This document shows, one piece after another, positions 22,089-32,365 of a stretch of 64,000 nucleotides of DNA (position 1 is its first letter; each line of letters opens with the position of its first letter). Source of the DNA: Hyposmocoma kahamanoa (taxonomy: Eukaryota; Arthropoda; Insecta; Lepidoptera; Cosmopterigidae); assembly GCF_003589595.1 (NCBI RefSeq), contig NW_020654422.1, forward strand, positions 14,151,512 through 14,215,511, in the 5' to 3' direction. The translations under genes and the position numbers were made by a program. The notes under the pieces are model-generated. The model saw only the letters and a list, made by a program, of their open reading frames with translations, was not told the origin of the DNA and ran no database searches.

Positions 22089-22320
22089 GATACAAAACAT
22101 TTTTTTTTTATGAAGGATATTTTGCAGTTGGCCTTGACTGCGCCACCGGATTAAAGGGCGAGCTGAGGGCTCATAACCCGTATTGATACAAAACATTTTT
22201 TAAGGATATTTTGCAGTTAGCCGCTGATGGCTTTGACTGCGCCATCGGATTAAGATACAAAACATTTTTTTTAAGGACACTTTGCAGTTGGCTGCTGATG
22301 GCTTTGACTGCGCCACCGGA
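22089..22320 (+). repeat. Three-unit tandem repeat, ~69 bp unit
   Basis: Units start GATACAAAACATTTTTT at 22089, 22185 and 22254. Each contains AAGGA.A.TTTGCAGTT.GC and CTTTGACTGCGCCA.CGGA. Unit 1 lacks CGCTGATGG and carries 30 extra bp at its end. Confidence 0.85.
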
Positions 22321-22839
22321 AAAAAACTTTCCTTTTGCAACTTAAATGGTAATTTAGTTCGACAGCGCGTTCTATTTTGAACCCAACGCCATCTAGCGGT
22401 AAGGTGAGGTTACTAATATTTCTTGTTCGTGGTGTTTACAGAAATATTACTGTTAAAAAGAACCTGGCTGTTTGAAAAACTCATTTGTTTCTTTTATTGA
22501 TGGCCTTCAGGCCAGTGTTTTATATTTTAAAAGCGTAAATAAAAGTCTGCCCACGCGTGTTATTTAAATCTGAACACGTGTATGACAGGTATTAAAGTAC
22601 CGTGAGAGGCATTGAAATTATATTATAAAAGTCCTGCATCGGTGCAAGCGACCTCCCTAAAGAACAAGGTGAAAAAGATAGCGTTTCTCTCCCTACACAA
22701 AGGAACGGTAGAGCTAGTCGATTTTAAAGCGAATAGATTTTGAATTTACCTACCTAAGTAGTAAAAAAACGCAACATTTTTAAAATATAAGAAATATGAG
22801 TATTTATACAAATTACTTATTAAAGTCACGAAATACTTT
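22321..22839. other. Nothing recognised
   Basis: AT-rich and non-coding. Confidence 0.45.
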
Positions 22840-23180
22840 CCGAGTTATTACAATTATTTTTAATAATATCGCTCTTATTATTAATACAAAGATCGAATAC
22901 TTATAAAAAATTCCTTCGATCCGGCCGGATTCCAACCAACGTCTTCTAGCAAACCGTGCCAGACGCTATGCCAACTAAGCCACGGAACGACCCAACGGAC
23001 CGCACAAATTTCTCTATGTGTTTATTGTCGGATCTTTGTAGTCGGTTTTTCAACGACTGTTTAGCTAGAAGACGTTGGTTCGAATCCGGCCGGATCGATG
23101 GAATTTTTTGTATTAATAATTATAACAAACTAGTGAAGTAATTTAACAAAAAAAAAATTGAGTATCAATTCAATACAAAT
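22840..23180. mobile_element. Inverted tRNA-TIR element, copy 1
   Basis: The left arm (22885-22990) carries an inverted tRNA-like cassette (CGATCCGGCCGGATTCCAACC...). The right arm (23055-23100) has the direct cassette GACGTTGGTTCGAATCCGG, then the family tail TATTAATAATTATAACAAACTAGTG. The centre is shortened to ~65 bp. The inverted cassette, read on its own strand, has a 5' TCGTTCCG that nearly pairs with 3' CGGATCGA as an acceptor stem, a D-arm-like GGCTTAGTTGG and a B box. Confidence 0.75.
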
Positions 23181-23201
23181 TTAATATAGCTTTATTTTTG
23201 C

Positions 23202-23362
23202 AACTGCCTCCGTGGCCCAACGGTTCCCGTTATGGTTTGCCACGCAAAGGGCCCGGGTTCGATTCCCGGGCCGGGAGAAATATTTGTATGGCATTTATTT
23301 CTCTCGTGAGTTTGGGTGTAATTTGTGTTTATCTATGTCCCTAGTGTGGGGTAATTATTATT
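23202..23362 (+). mobile_element. SINE-1 with intact head, deleted body
   Basis: A box GTGGCCCAACGG and B box GGTTCGATTCC are intact. The body jumps from GTGTTTATC to CCCTAGTGTGGGGTAATTATTATT, deleting about 45 bp. Confidence 0.85.
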
Positions 23363-23817
23363 CTTTCCTATCAGGAAAATATACATCCGGTTTTCACTTG
23401 ACTAGTGATATAATTCTCAATTAGCACACCTCAAAAATTAACGTGTAATTACAAATCTAAAGTACATTTTTTTCGATGTAACTACATACGTACAGTAAAC
23501 TTTTCTTTACGTACTATTACAAAAGCTGTAGCTTGCTGCATTTTGTGTTCTGTATTCATGTACAATGAATATACTATACAATGGTAGAGGTTTGTTAGAC
23601 ACTGTGCATGGAGGTGTTGTTTTCCCAGTCAGTCTGGTGGCAAGGTAATTATTAAGTCAAAACATCTAGCCACTTGCAATTGTAGTACTGCCTCAGTTTT
23701 ACAGCGTTGGAATTTGAAGTTACATTACATTTAAAGGAAACATTTATTATTAAACAAACATTTACATTACATTAAATAAAACACCAAACATGCTTTCAAG
23801 ATAGATAAAGCCAAACC
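23363..23817. other. Nothing recognised
   Basis: Non-coding. Confidence 0.45.
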
Positions 23818-24057
23818 TCAGAGTACTAAAAAAAAAACAACCTCAAAAGTCATTCATCCCCTAGTTTACTACCCTTAGAGGTCGAATATTTTCTTCAAAT
23901 TTAAATGGAACCACTTCTGAGGGATCGTCTTGCCAACAAAAAGAATCATCAAAATGGGTTCACAAATGGCGGAGTTATCGCGTAGCATACATACAAAAAA
24001 AAACTTACTGTCGAATTGAAAACCTCCTGGCTAGTTTTTGAATTCGGTTAAAAATGT
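23818..24057 (-). repeat. Lepidopteran CGACTTC repeat, copy 2
   Basis: Inverted. Includes CCCTTAGAGGTCGAATATTTTC, AAAATGGGTTCACAAAT, GTCGAATTGAAAACCTCCT and the end TCGGTTAAAAA. Confidence 0.75.
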
Positions 24058-24205
24058 GGATAAACGTAAATTTTACCTTATGTTAATAGGGGAGTTGCAG
24101 GGCGGTGATAGAGCAGTGGTTGGACAGGTCACAGCTCACAGCTTTCAATTCCCGATTCGAGGCGCTTGAAGCACAACAGAGCAATAGCAGTCGGAGTATC
24201 CGTCA

Positions 24206-24397
24206 GGATGGCTGGACTGGTGAAATTACAGGCATATGATACGTCAACGTATATCTGAGGGTGACGGGCGCAGTAGCAGTGCGCCTCAGATCTCTTCAAT
24301 TTAAGTCTCTCTCTCTCTGAGTGGCACTGCAACTGCTATGGACACGCGTGTCGCTCACCACCAGGGCGTACGACTTGTTCTTCCCATCACAAATAAA
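24206..24397 (+). repeat. Repeat A copy 9, 5' part replaced
   Basis: The 3' two thirds are present. A CT microsatellite (24308-24319) has expanded inside AAAGCTCTGAG. The preceding 24090-24170 (GGGCGGTGATAGAGCAGTGG...CCCGATTCGAGG) looks like another degraded tRNA-type head. Confidence 0.8.
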
Positions 24398-25235
24398 GCA
24401 GAATTACACGGTCGAATTATCAATTTATTTCGTTTTTTTAATTATCTCATGCATTTGAAGTCAAAACACATCGTTGTAAAACTTACCAAAGTTAAATAAT
24501 CAAGTTAGTCCTAAATCTAAGCAGAACATTACGGAGTAAACTTATAGTTTAATTTAATTTCTTGCTTAAACTTACTCAAAATTTGTTTTGTAAATACGAA
24601 AAACTTGCTAAGCACACCATCTTTGCTCAGTCCAAAACAAAGTTCGTTCTATAAATTTCAGCTTAAGCGTAAAATCATAAACGGTGAATATATCAGTTTT
24701 AACCAGTGTTGAACAGTGGCAAACATATGACTTAATCATGTGGTAGATAAGCCATTGTGTTTTTTTAGCAACAGGCATAAAACATGTATGTAGATTTTAT
24801 TGATTTTAGTTCCACGAAACTCGTAACAATGAAACATGCTTTCGTAATTACTGTTGATAGTTTCAATAGAAAATTGGATTGACATCCACTTTATTTGTTT
24901 TTGATTAAAAAAATGCAGGCATTGTTTTTATAAAAAATGTTATTTTAACTTTTAAAAATAAATTAAATTAAAATTTATACTTAAGTTCCTATGCTAATAT
25001 ATTATAGGAACTTAAGTTGAAATTCAAAGGAATTCAGAAGAACGTAAGTAGTAATTCAATTTAGGATAAATGAATAAAACCAACATTGATATAAATAATA
25101 CCAAGATATTATTTATGAAAGCAGATTAGGATGGCGAAAGTGAAGTCATTTGAAGCGAACATATGAGACGAATACGGTGAAATTGAAATTTAGGCATATT
25201 TAGTATAAGTTCCACATAAGTTTAATGACTCGTCT
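24398..25235. other. Nothing but one hairpin
   Basis: A perfect 14 bp hairpin is at 24979-25017 (ACTTAAGTTCCTAT, 11 nt loop). Otherwise featureless. Confidence 0.45.
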
Positions 25236-25427
25236 AGTAGCACAAGCAAAGAGTTCGTCCAGGAAATTACTGCCACCTTATCTATTTCTGCCGCCAAGCA
25301 GTAATGTGAACATTACTGCGTTCCGGTTTTGAAGGGTAAGAGTGGCACTTCAACTATTATGAATAGGCGTGTCGCTTATCACCAAGAGCACGACTTGTTC
25401 ATCCCGTCGCTTAGAATCATAAAAACA
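25236..25427 (+). repeat. Repeat A copy 10, large internal deletion
   Basis: Starts AGTAGCA and skips the next ~15 bp. It is intact to GGTTTTGAAGGGTAAG, then jumps to AGTGGCACTTCAAC. About 110 bp of the middle is missing. Confidence 0.85.
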
Positions 25428-26112
25428 AATCAATTCATTAATTTAATAAAATAAAGTGGAAAAATAAAAAGTATGACAAAAATTGTTAGCATCAAAAATT
25501 TATCGCGCCCGTCAAAATAAAGTGACGTTCTCGTAATTCGAAAACAATGACGCTTGCATGAAGTAATAAAATAAAAATTACCTAAGAAATAAAACAAATA
25601 TTTCATTTTTCATGTCAAATAAATTATTTCATATTTTAATTTTTTTTTAAATTTATTGTAACTGTCCTAAAAATTGTCTTCTCAAATTACGTCACTGTAA
25701 ACATAATTGAGGGTGTGATTTTTTTATTAAAATCAAATACGTAATAAATAAAACAACGACAAAACAATTAAGATAAAATAAAATTATACGATTTCAAAAC
25801 CTACTACGCTGCATGCAAATTGGTTAGGAAGTATCGCCGCCCTGAGGGACTTCTGACCGGACTGAGCTCATCTGTTTTGCTTAACGATTCATTAAAGGTG
25901 CGCTCCAGTTTGAGCGCCATAATTTACTTTATGCCAGCGTCATTGCACTTCAAGCTACTCTTTTACCCAGTCTCGTATATCCACGTCTCTATTCGCATTA
26001 TATGTTTTAATTATCTTTTACAATTCTACACTTAATTTTTTTTTGTTAGGTTCTGAACGATTTATAGACATAAAGACTGAAAATATTTGTTATTATAGAA
26101 TAGTTGTAGTAT
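25428..26112. other. Nothing recognised
   Basis: A 71-codon frame (25820-26035) has no motif. Confidence 0.4.
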
Positions 26113-26735
26113 GACGGCTTCCGCGGTCGAGTGGCTTGCACACCGGTTTTCATGGTGTCACCATCACCGAGGTCCTAGGTTCGATCCCCGGCGGGTCAGT
26201 ATAGAAAACTAACTTATCTATATGTATCGAGTTCTTAGGTTTTCGCAATTGATACACATAGGAAATGAAACTATTTTTCCGGATTTAAATCGCTTATATT
26301 TGTTTTTTCAAACAAACCGACATTTCGGGCCCTTTACAGGTTAATGGTCACGGTTGACTGAGGTGGTTTTAGTTTATTCTAATTTCTATTAATAATTAAT
26401 AATAAATTAAACTTAAGAAAAATTCATTCAATAAAATAATTTGTAAAATTTTATGTAGCGTAAATTGGAATGTTTTCTTTGTAAAATTAAAAATAAGGTA
26501 TTTAATTAATAACTATTGTAACTATAGTGAAAAAATAGGGTGGTTTGCATTAATATTAGACATAACTGGTTGAAGACTGTACCATCTCAGTCAACCGTGA
26601 CCATGGGACCTGTAAAGGGCCCGAAACGTCGGTTTGTTTGAAAATACAAATATACGCGATTTAAATCCGGAAAAATAGTTTCATTTCTTATCTATATTGT
26701 CTCGGGTCTGGGTTTTTGTGGTGGTAGACCTTACG
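26113..26735 (+). mobile_element. SINE-2, split by the insertion at 26224-26686
   Basis: The head with A box CGGTCGAGTGG and B box GGTTCGATCCCCGG is intact (26113-26223). The SINE resumes at 26687 with TATCTATATTGTCTCGGGTCTGGG, matching 59380-59410, and then decays. Confidence 0.75.
26224..26686. mobile_element. Repeat G (fold-back, Penelope-like?) inserted in SINE-2
   Basis: Flanked by an 11 bp direct repeat CTTATCTATAT (26213-26223 and 26687-26697). The left arm (26228-26360) and its inverted copy (26575-26686) share GGAAATGAAACTATTTTTCC, CGTTTCGGGCCCTTTACAGG, ATGGTCACGG and TGACTGAGGTGG-type blocks, separated by ~200 bp of AT-rich DNA. The motif CCCGAAACGTCGG recalls the end of Penelope-like terminal repeats, but no reverse transcriptase is present. 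Confidence 0.6.
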
Positions 26736-27272
26736 GATTTCCCTATGTGTTTCTTGCAGTTTTTTTGGTTTTAAAGGCTCTTTTGCCGTAACACCGCTTG
26801 TGAGAAACGTAAGAAGTTTTCTTACAGGTAAAAAAAGAAAGCCGTTAAATATTAATATATTTGACATGCAACAGAATAAAAAGACCATAGTAAAATAAAA
26901 CAATGTCAATACCGATTACTAATAACGTAAGCATGTCAGCTAACAAAGGACTAAGCACATTGCCCTCGCTGATAGTCTGGCAAACCCCATAACGGCCGAG
27001 AACATAACAAAAATTAACAAACGCACACATTCACTCGAACAAAAACAACAAAACCTGCGTAACGAGGCGTTTTGCAACGTCTCGTTATAAAAAGCTGAGT
27101 GAATACCATTTTGTTATCGTTTTAAATGTATTTGTTTTTATTTTGTGTTTTGTCATAAGTTTATTTAATTATTTTTGGTGTCAAGGTTATAAAAATCTAC
27201 TATATTTTTTTCTTTCAAATGGGATATAAAAACAATATTTATTTCATAACCACTCGATATTTAATTATTTTT
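26736..27272. other. Nothing recognised
   Basis: Short minus-strand frames (26688-26909, 26845-27030) are unconvincing. Confidence 0.4.
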
Positions 27273-27662
27273 TTGTGAAATTACTGCACTAATTTGTTAT
27301 AATTGTTAAAAAAGCTCGAACACTTTCCAAAAAATTACTTCGATCTAGCTAGATTCGAATCAACGTCTCGTAGCTAACCGTGCCAGATGCTATGCCAACT
27401 AAGCCATGGAATTAATCAATGGACCTCACAAGTATTCCCGTGTGTTTGTTGCAGAGTAGGTACCTCGCTGAGTGAAGAAAAACTTTCATAGATTTCTTAC
27501 AGATGGCGCTATGGCAATTTGTTAAAAACCAAAACAAAGATTTGCAACAGACACACGGAAAAATTCGTGAGTTCCGTTGATTCGTTCCGTGGCTTAGTTG
27601 GCTTAGCGTCTGACACGGTTTGCTAGGAGACGTTGGTTCGAATCCAACCTTATCGAAGTGAG
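27273..27662. mobile_element. Inverted tRNA-TIR element, copy 2 (best central region)
   Basis: The left arm starts with the inverted tail (TTTTTGTGAAATTACTGCAC), followed by an inverted tRNA-like cassette 27335-27412. The right cassette is 27586-27656 (CCGTGGCTTAGTTGG, GGTTCGAATCC). Between them, the pre-head segment CACACGG(G/A)...GCAACA is also present in both orientations. A unique centre contains AAAAACTTTCATAGATTTC and GATGGCGCTATGGCA. Confidence 0.8.
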
Positions 27663-27950
27663 TCTTTTCTAGGTCTTTCGATGGTTTAAAAAGGTTCTTG
27701 TGCAATACATATAACAATTTTTTTTTATTAAATAAAATGTACTACTCATATTCAAAGGTTGTACCAAACATGCTAGTTATGGGTACAATTAATTAAATTC
27801 TTATTAGCAACTGTATAATTAGTATTATCATTTTCCATTAATTATAACGTACAATTAGGTAATTATTAAAATTACATTGCTTTGTACAGTGCGACGCATT
27901 GATTTAAATTTTCAAGATTTTCATTATTTGATTTCAAAATTGGGACTTAG

Positions 27951-28125
27951 CGTCGTATTCCAAGACTCTACTCAATGGTCAAATCAGGATTTGAGCAGAC
28001 TTCTGTATGATTTCAAGCACTGGAAATACGACCCTAATGGCCAAGGACTTGAGTATGATTTTCAGTGCTCACTGCAATACTCAAGTCCTGACTTGAGTAT
28101 TGAGTAGAGTTCTAGAATACGACCC
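27951..28125. mobile_element. MITE-like fold-back, ~45 bp arms
   Basis: CGTCGTATTCCAAGACTCTA at the left is matched at the right by TAGAGTTCTAGAATACGACC. The arms continue with CTCAATGGTCAAATCAGGA against TCCTGACTTGAGTATTGAG. The 70 bp centre has a further CAGTGCTCACTG near-palindrome. Confidence 0.7.
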
Positions 28126-28624
28126 TTACTCACTAGACCTATCGGTCGGTACACAATACTCAAGACATCCGATGAGTTTTCGAACGAACCTTTTCTACAT
28201 ACGTTTTGATTATAGTGACCCTCCCTATCAAACTCTTAGTTATGCGGTAAGGGCACTATAACTTGTGCGCACACAGGAATCTTATAAGTTCAGGTTCTGA
28301 CCCCAGATCTGTCAGTGTACAGTGTTGTCACAGACCATTGTCACTGTCTGTATCCGGTTCTCCAGAGGCTAGTGCCTCGGGTCAGCCGCTCCGGGTACCC
28401 TCCTTATTTTCCAGATAGGTACCGGAGCCGTAGGCACGCTCACTTCTCATTGCGCATTGCACATCTAGTGGTTGCCTCCGCTAATTGTGTTGATATAGCA
28501 ACAAATAACATACGTTTTATACATGACTAAGTCCCGGTTTTGGAATCAAATGATACGATACATGATTTGCAATAGTCTGAAGTACGCGCTAGCTGTGACT
28601 AGAAAATATATTTTCAGAATCGAT
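28126..28624. other. Moderately GC-rich patch, unassigned
   Basis: 28290-28460 is richer in G+C than its surroundings (CCAGAGGCTAGTGCCTCGGG, GGTACCGGAGCCGTAGGC). A 71-codon frame crosses it. No protein, RNA or repeat match is recognised. Confidence 0.35.
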
Positions 28625-29044
28625 GAATTCAGAATTGTCATCATTGCATAATGTCTTCATTTGTAATCAAGAGCCCTAAAAAGAGGGTTAGTTGGATCAT
28701 AATGCATAAGGCTCAATTACATCGATTGGAACCGATTTTTTTAAACGAAATTGCACCTAGCGCAATGAACTTAAGTCAATTGTGTAACGTATAAACTAGA
28801 TATAATAAAGTAGTTGCGGAAATTCCCGAAACTGCGCAAGAATTTTCCCGAAGGCGTGCGATCTGTTTCTTGGTTCGTATCTAGTACGTTACACAATTGA
28901 CATAAAGTGCATTATGCTATATGGTTACAAAAACTCGCTGCTGAGCAACGTAAATTAGCTTTATGGATCATCATTCAACGAACCCTCTTTTTAGAGCGCT
29001 TGACTACATAAAGCCATTGTGCAATGATGACAATTATGAAATTT
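28625..29044. mobile_element. Fold-back element with ~190 bp arms
   Basis: The left arm (AGAATTGTCATCATTGCATAA, then AAAAAGAGGGTTAGTTG, then TCAATTGTGTAACGTA) is mirrored at the right (TACGTTACACAATTGA, CGAACCCTCTTTTTAGAG, CAATGATGACAATTATG). Almost the whole 420 bp folds into one long hairpin. No coding capacity. Confidence 0.75.
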
Positions 29045-29203
29045 TCTTTGGCTCTGAAAAAGTAACTTCTAGTCTCTGCTGGTATGTACATTGAAAGCAT
29101 TACGAAGCATCTATGTATGTATATAATAGTGTAGTGTAATGACTGAGAGTTGAGCCTAAAGAATATACTAAGATAGTACTAATTAAATTTATTCATATCA
29201 GCG

Positions 29204-29347
29204 CTTGAAAGGCGAAATGGGATGAGCGACACTTTTAGGTCATATAGAGTTATTTATACCGTTGAAATTAGAATCATTAGCAGATTTCGACGGTATATAC
29301 AACTGAATATGAGCAAAAGTGTCGCTTATCCCATTTTGCCTTTCAAG
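29204..29347. mobile_element. Fold-back MITE, 144 bp
   Basis: CTTGAAAGGCGAAATGGGAT and GAGCGACACTTTT at the left pair with AAAAGTGTCGCTTATCCCAT and TTGCCTTTCAAG at the right. The inner part (TTTATACCGT / ACGGTATATA) also pairs. Confidence 0.8.
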
Positions 29348-29984
29348 TGTGGATATTGTACAGATAAAGCAGGATTTGTGGTGGCAGCCAAGATATTGTA
29401 GGTTATTAATAACAAGGTTATTGATATTATTTTCTCATAGGAGGTGTCCAATTATCGTTTCTAGTTTATCTATCTTTAATATTATTACGGTTCACACCAT
29501 ATTACAGTCCACTCCACTTTGACACTGTAATAAATCAACTTTCAAGTTTCTACCTAATCTTAATAGGACGTCGCGAGATACCGTGGTACACGCTACAAAT
29601 TTCGCACGGGTTTGTGAATTCTGCAACGTGCAATCTAATTTTGTAGGTGATACGATCTTCAAGCGGACGGAGAAGTGGCATACACTGTTATCCATTAGTT
29701 TTATGTGTCATGGAGAGTAAAATTTGGCACACACACATTATGTCCAACACAAATTATCTAAACTTGTAACATGGACTGATTATTGCAATAAGAGCTTTAT
29801 ACGCGTAACCCGAAGCTCGATTATTATACGGCCAATAAATCTTTTTACAAATTACTGCAGCATTGCGTTTATATAGATGAAAAGACCATGAAATAGCTTT
29901 GATTGGATTGGAAAATAACTTTTAAAACTTTGCTAGTTCTCTGTTTCTTCGCAGAGTTAGTAAATTACTATTTACATGTACAAC
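29348..29984. other. Nothing firmly recognised
   Basis: A 67-codon minus frame (29492-29695) is open across a modestly GC-richer patch but has no recognisable motif. Confidence 0.35.
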
Positions 29985-30175
29985 AATTCTAAGTTCGTAA
30001 TATCTAATATTTCATAAGTAAGCAAATCACACTTAAAACCATCAATTCGATTAAGCATTACTACTCATTTGTAAGGCAGATTCCCCTGAGAAGAGTAGGG
30101 AACTCTATGGCTGCTCTTTGTAGCTATATAATATTTAGACACATTTATTATTTACAATAATATTATAAAATATCA
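29985..30175 (+). repeat. LINE 3' UTR-like fragment, copy 1
   Basis: Shares GCAGATTCCCCTGAGAAGAGTAGG and TGCTCTTTGTA with 50085-50210. The CCCCTGAGAAGAA..AGCAAGAAACTC type block is known from lepidopteran LINE 3' UTRs. Confidence 0.5.
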
Positions 30176-31409
30176 TATTAGAAAGAACCGAAAGAACCAA
30201 ACGGGTCATTGCCTTGGGTTTTTGTCGTCCAAATAAGCAGAAGGTTTTGTTTATTCATAAAAGTTTTAAACTTCGTAGAAGGCAAATGTTGTATATTACA
30301 AAGTCCTCAAACCAATAAAGATTGGACTTGCACGGTGTAACGGCGTGTGGCTTACAAAGTTATAAAATAGGTAAGTGAAGGCAGATAAGCTACTTTGGAC
30401 TCCGGAAATATTGGCGCAGACATTGAATTTTATACCTTAATGATGAGAGTAGAACTAGAATGCTTTAAGTAGAACATTGTTTTTCAGAATTTCTCAACAT
30501 GGTTCTCTATATCTATATTTGCAATAAATATAGTCAATACAATGACGACTCTATTATCGGGGGAAGCCCACTAAAAACACAATGATCGGAAATTGTTAGT
30601 CCATTCGCTGTAATGAGAAAGACAAATCATTCGACAGTAATCAATCCCAATCCAGTAGATATCCACTAAATTCGAGAGGCAGTCCAAAATCAATCCTTTT
30701 ACTCGATTAAACTGTGTTTTCGTTCCCAAAATAGGAGTAATAAATAGGAGGACTATGGTATATTTTACATTTTATGGCAGGCAGTAGCGGCTGCATTTGA
30801 AATGAGTCTGGTAAATTTCTTTTGCTGTCTTCATTCGCATGAATTATTTGTTGAAATGAATGAACGAATGAACAAGCTTCAGATACGATTTAGTGTCTGT
30901 AGATAATATATTTATTTTGTCGTATTAAAACTGTGTCATACGTATTTTTTATTCCATCTCCACTTTCAAATTAGAGTTAAACACGATATATATATATATG
31001 TTTGTAAGCCTAATAGTTGGCTCTAGTTGGACAAACAAAACATCCAATTAAATTCGAATGGTACGTTGTCCGAAAATCAATCTCGTTCTCGATAAAACTT
31101 CTCGAATGTTTGTTTGATTTGATTCGATTTCAGAGTTGCACTCTTAGCGGGGAATTAAAATGAGATTTGAAGGATTCTGGTGCAATCTAGATATTTTTGC
31201 AAAAGTATTTGCTTAAACATTGGTCTTTTAGGTTGCATAAATCGAGTATTATCGTGAATGATGAGTTTATTCAGGAATGACAATAAGTCTGATTTTGGAT
31301 ATAAGCTTCAATTCCAATCGGCGATATTTGTTCGAGGCCTTGTCTTGTCAAACCTACAAATAAGCTTAAAATTGTAAGCTTACCCACATATTCGGCTCCA
31401 CGCGTAAGG
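30176..31409. other. Nothing recognised; short TA microsatellite
   Basis: TA run at about 30988-31000. Otherwise featureless. Confidence 0.45.
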
Positions 31410-31555
31410 ATGGCTACTAGAGTAGGAGCATTTTACTGTGCGGGATATTGCGGCGCTATAAACACAAAACAGTAGTGCCTTCATGACCTGTGCTAAATGT
31501 AAGCAAACTTTTGACATGTTATGTGCAAACTATAGAATAGATATTATAAAAATCA
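31410..31555 (+). pseudogene. LINE ORF1 N-terminal PHD finger fragment
   Basis: ATG at 31410 gives MATRVGAFYCAGYCGAINTK then a stop. After a frameshift the sequence continues MTCAKCKQTFDMLCANYRID. The Cys pairs (C..YC, C.KC, LC) fit the zinc-binding half of the PHD finger that heads this LINE ORF1 family. Only about 45 residues survive. Confidence 0.6.
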
Positions 31556-31562
31556 CAATAGA

Positions 31563-32360
31563 GTGCTTAATAATTATGGCGGGAAATTAGACTTAATACT
31601 GAGTGATCTTGCCCCTGACCAGGTTAACGTTTCAATTACTTGTGACCCCCTAGTACCGATAGACGAATACCATCCCACGCTTGAACTGACTTTAAGACTG
31701 CGGTGCGGGCGTGTATCTGAGCGTCCCCTGCTCGCCTCCACACCCTTGAACTACAAGATATGTGTCGCAATTGGAACTGGCGCAAAGGGGTACTATCAAG
31801 CGCTTTACGCAGCTTTAGCCCAAATCGACTGGGCTGATTTGTTTGAAATTCGTCATGTTGATGGTGGTGTTGAGATTTTCTATGCAAAAATATACGAGTG
31901 TTTTAATCGTTTTGTACCTGTCAGAAAACTTAACCCACGTGATGCTCGATTCGTACACCCGAAATGGTATACTGCTGAAATTATACGTAACTTAAAATAT
32001 AAATATTATCATCTGAATAAAACTAAATCTGAGGGAAAGAAATATAATAAAGAAATGTATAAATTCTATAGGTGGCATGTTAAAAAGCTAATAGATGATG
32101 CATATCAGCAGCATATAAGTAGTTTGCAAAAAAGTATAATTGGTGAACCAGCCAAATTCTGGGTGTATGTCAAAGATAAAAGAAGGGACAGACGATGTGT
32201 TGATGTCTTTTCCTACGACGGTATGGAAGTGTCTGGACAGGCTGCAGCGGACGCTTTCGCTCAATATTTCAGCTCAATTTTCCTATCAGACCCGCCTATC
32301 CTGGACTTTGCGGATGCCGCTCAAGCTGTCCATTCAAACGTAGATGAGCTAGGGATATAG
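31563..32360 (+). pseudogene. LINE ORF2: endonuclease end and pre-RT linker
   Basis: 265-codon open frame. It starts GGKLDLILSDL and reaches the endonuclease C-terminal H-P (DEYHPTLEL, residues ~36-43). The basic linker FVPVRK, PKWYTAEII.NLK and the FW.YVK block follow, then AFAQYFSSIF, which precedes the reverse transcriptase. It is broken by a frameshift/stop at 32358. Apurinic-endonuclease catalytic residues upstream are deleted, so it cannot nick DNA. Confidence 0.8.
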
Positions 32361-32365
32361 CTGTT

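Noticed and set aside
23202..23280. tRNA gene with perfect A and B boxes
   Set aside because: It is the head of SINE-1; no acceptor-stem pairing, and it is continuous with the SINE body.
28290..28530. Possible host exon in a GC-richer patch
   Set aside because: The frame is short, has no recognisable domain and no convincing splice context.
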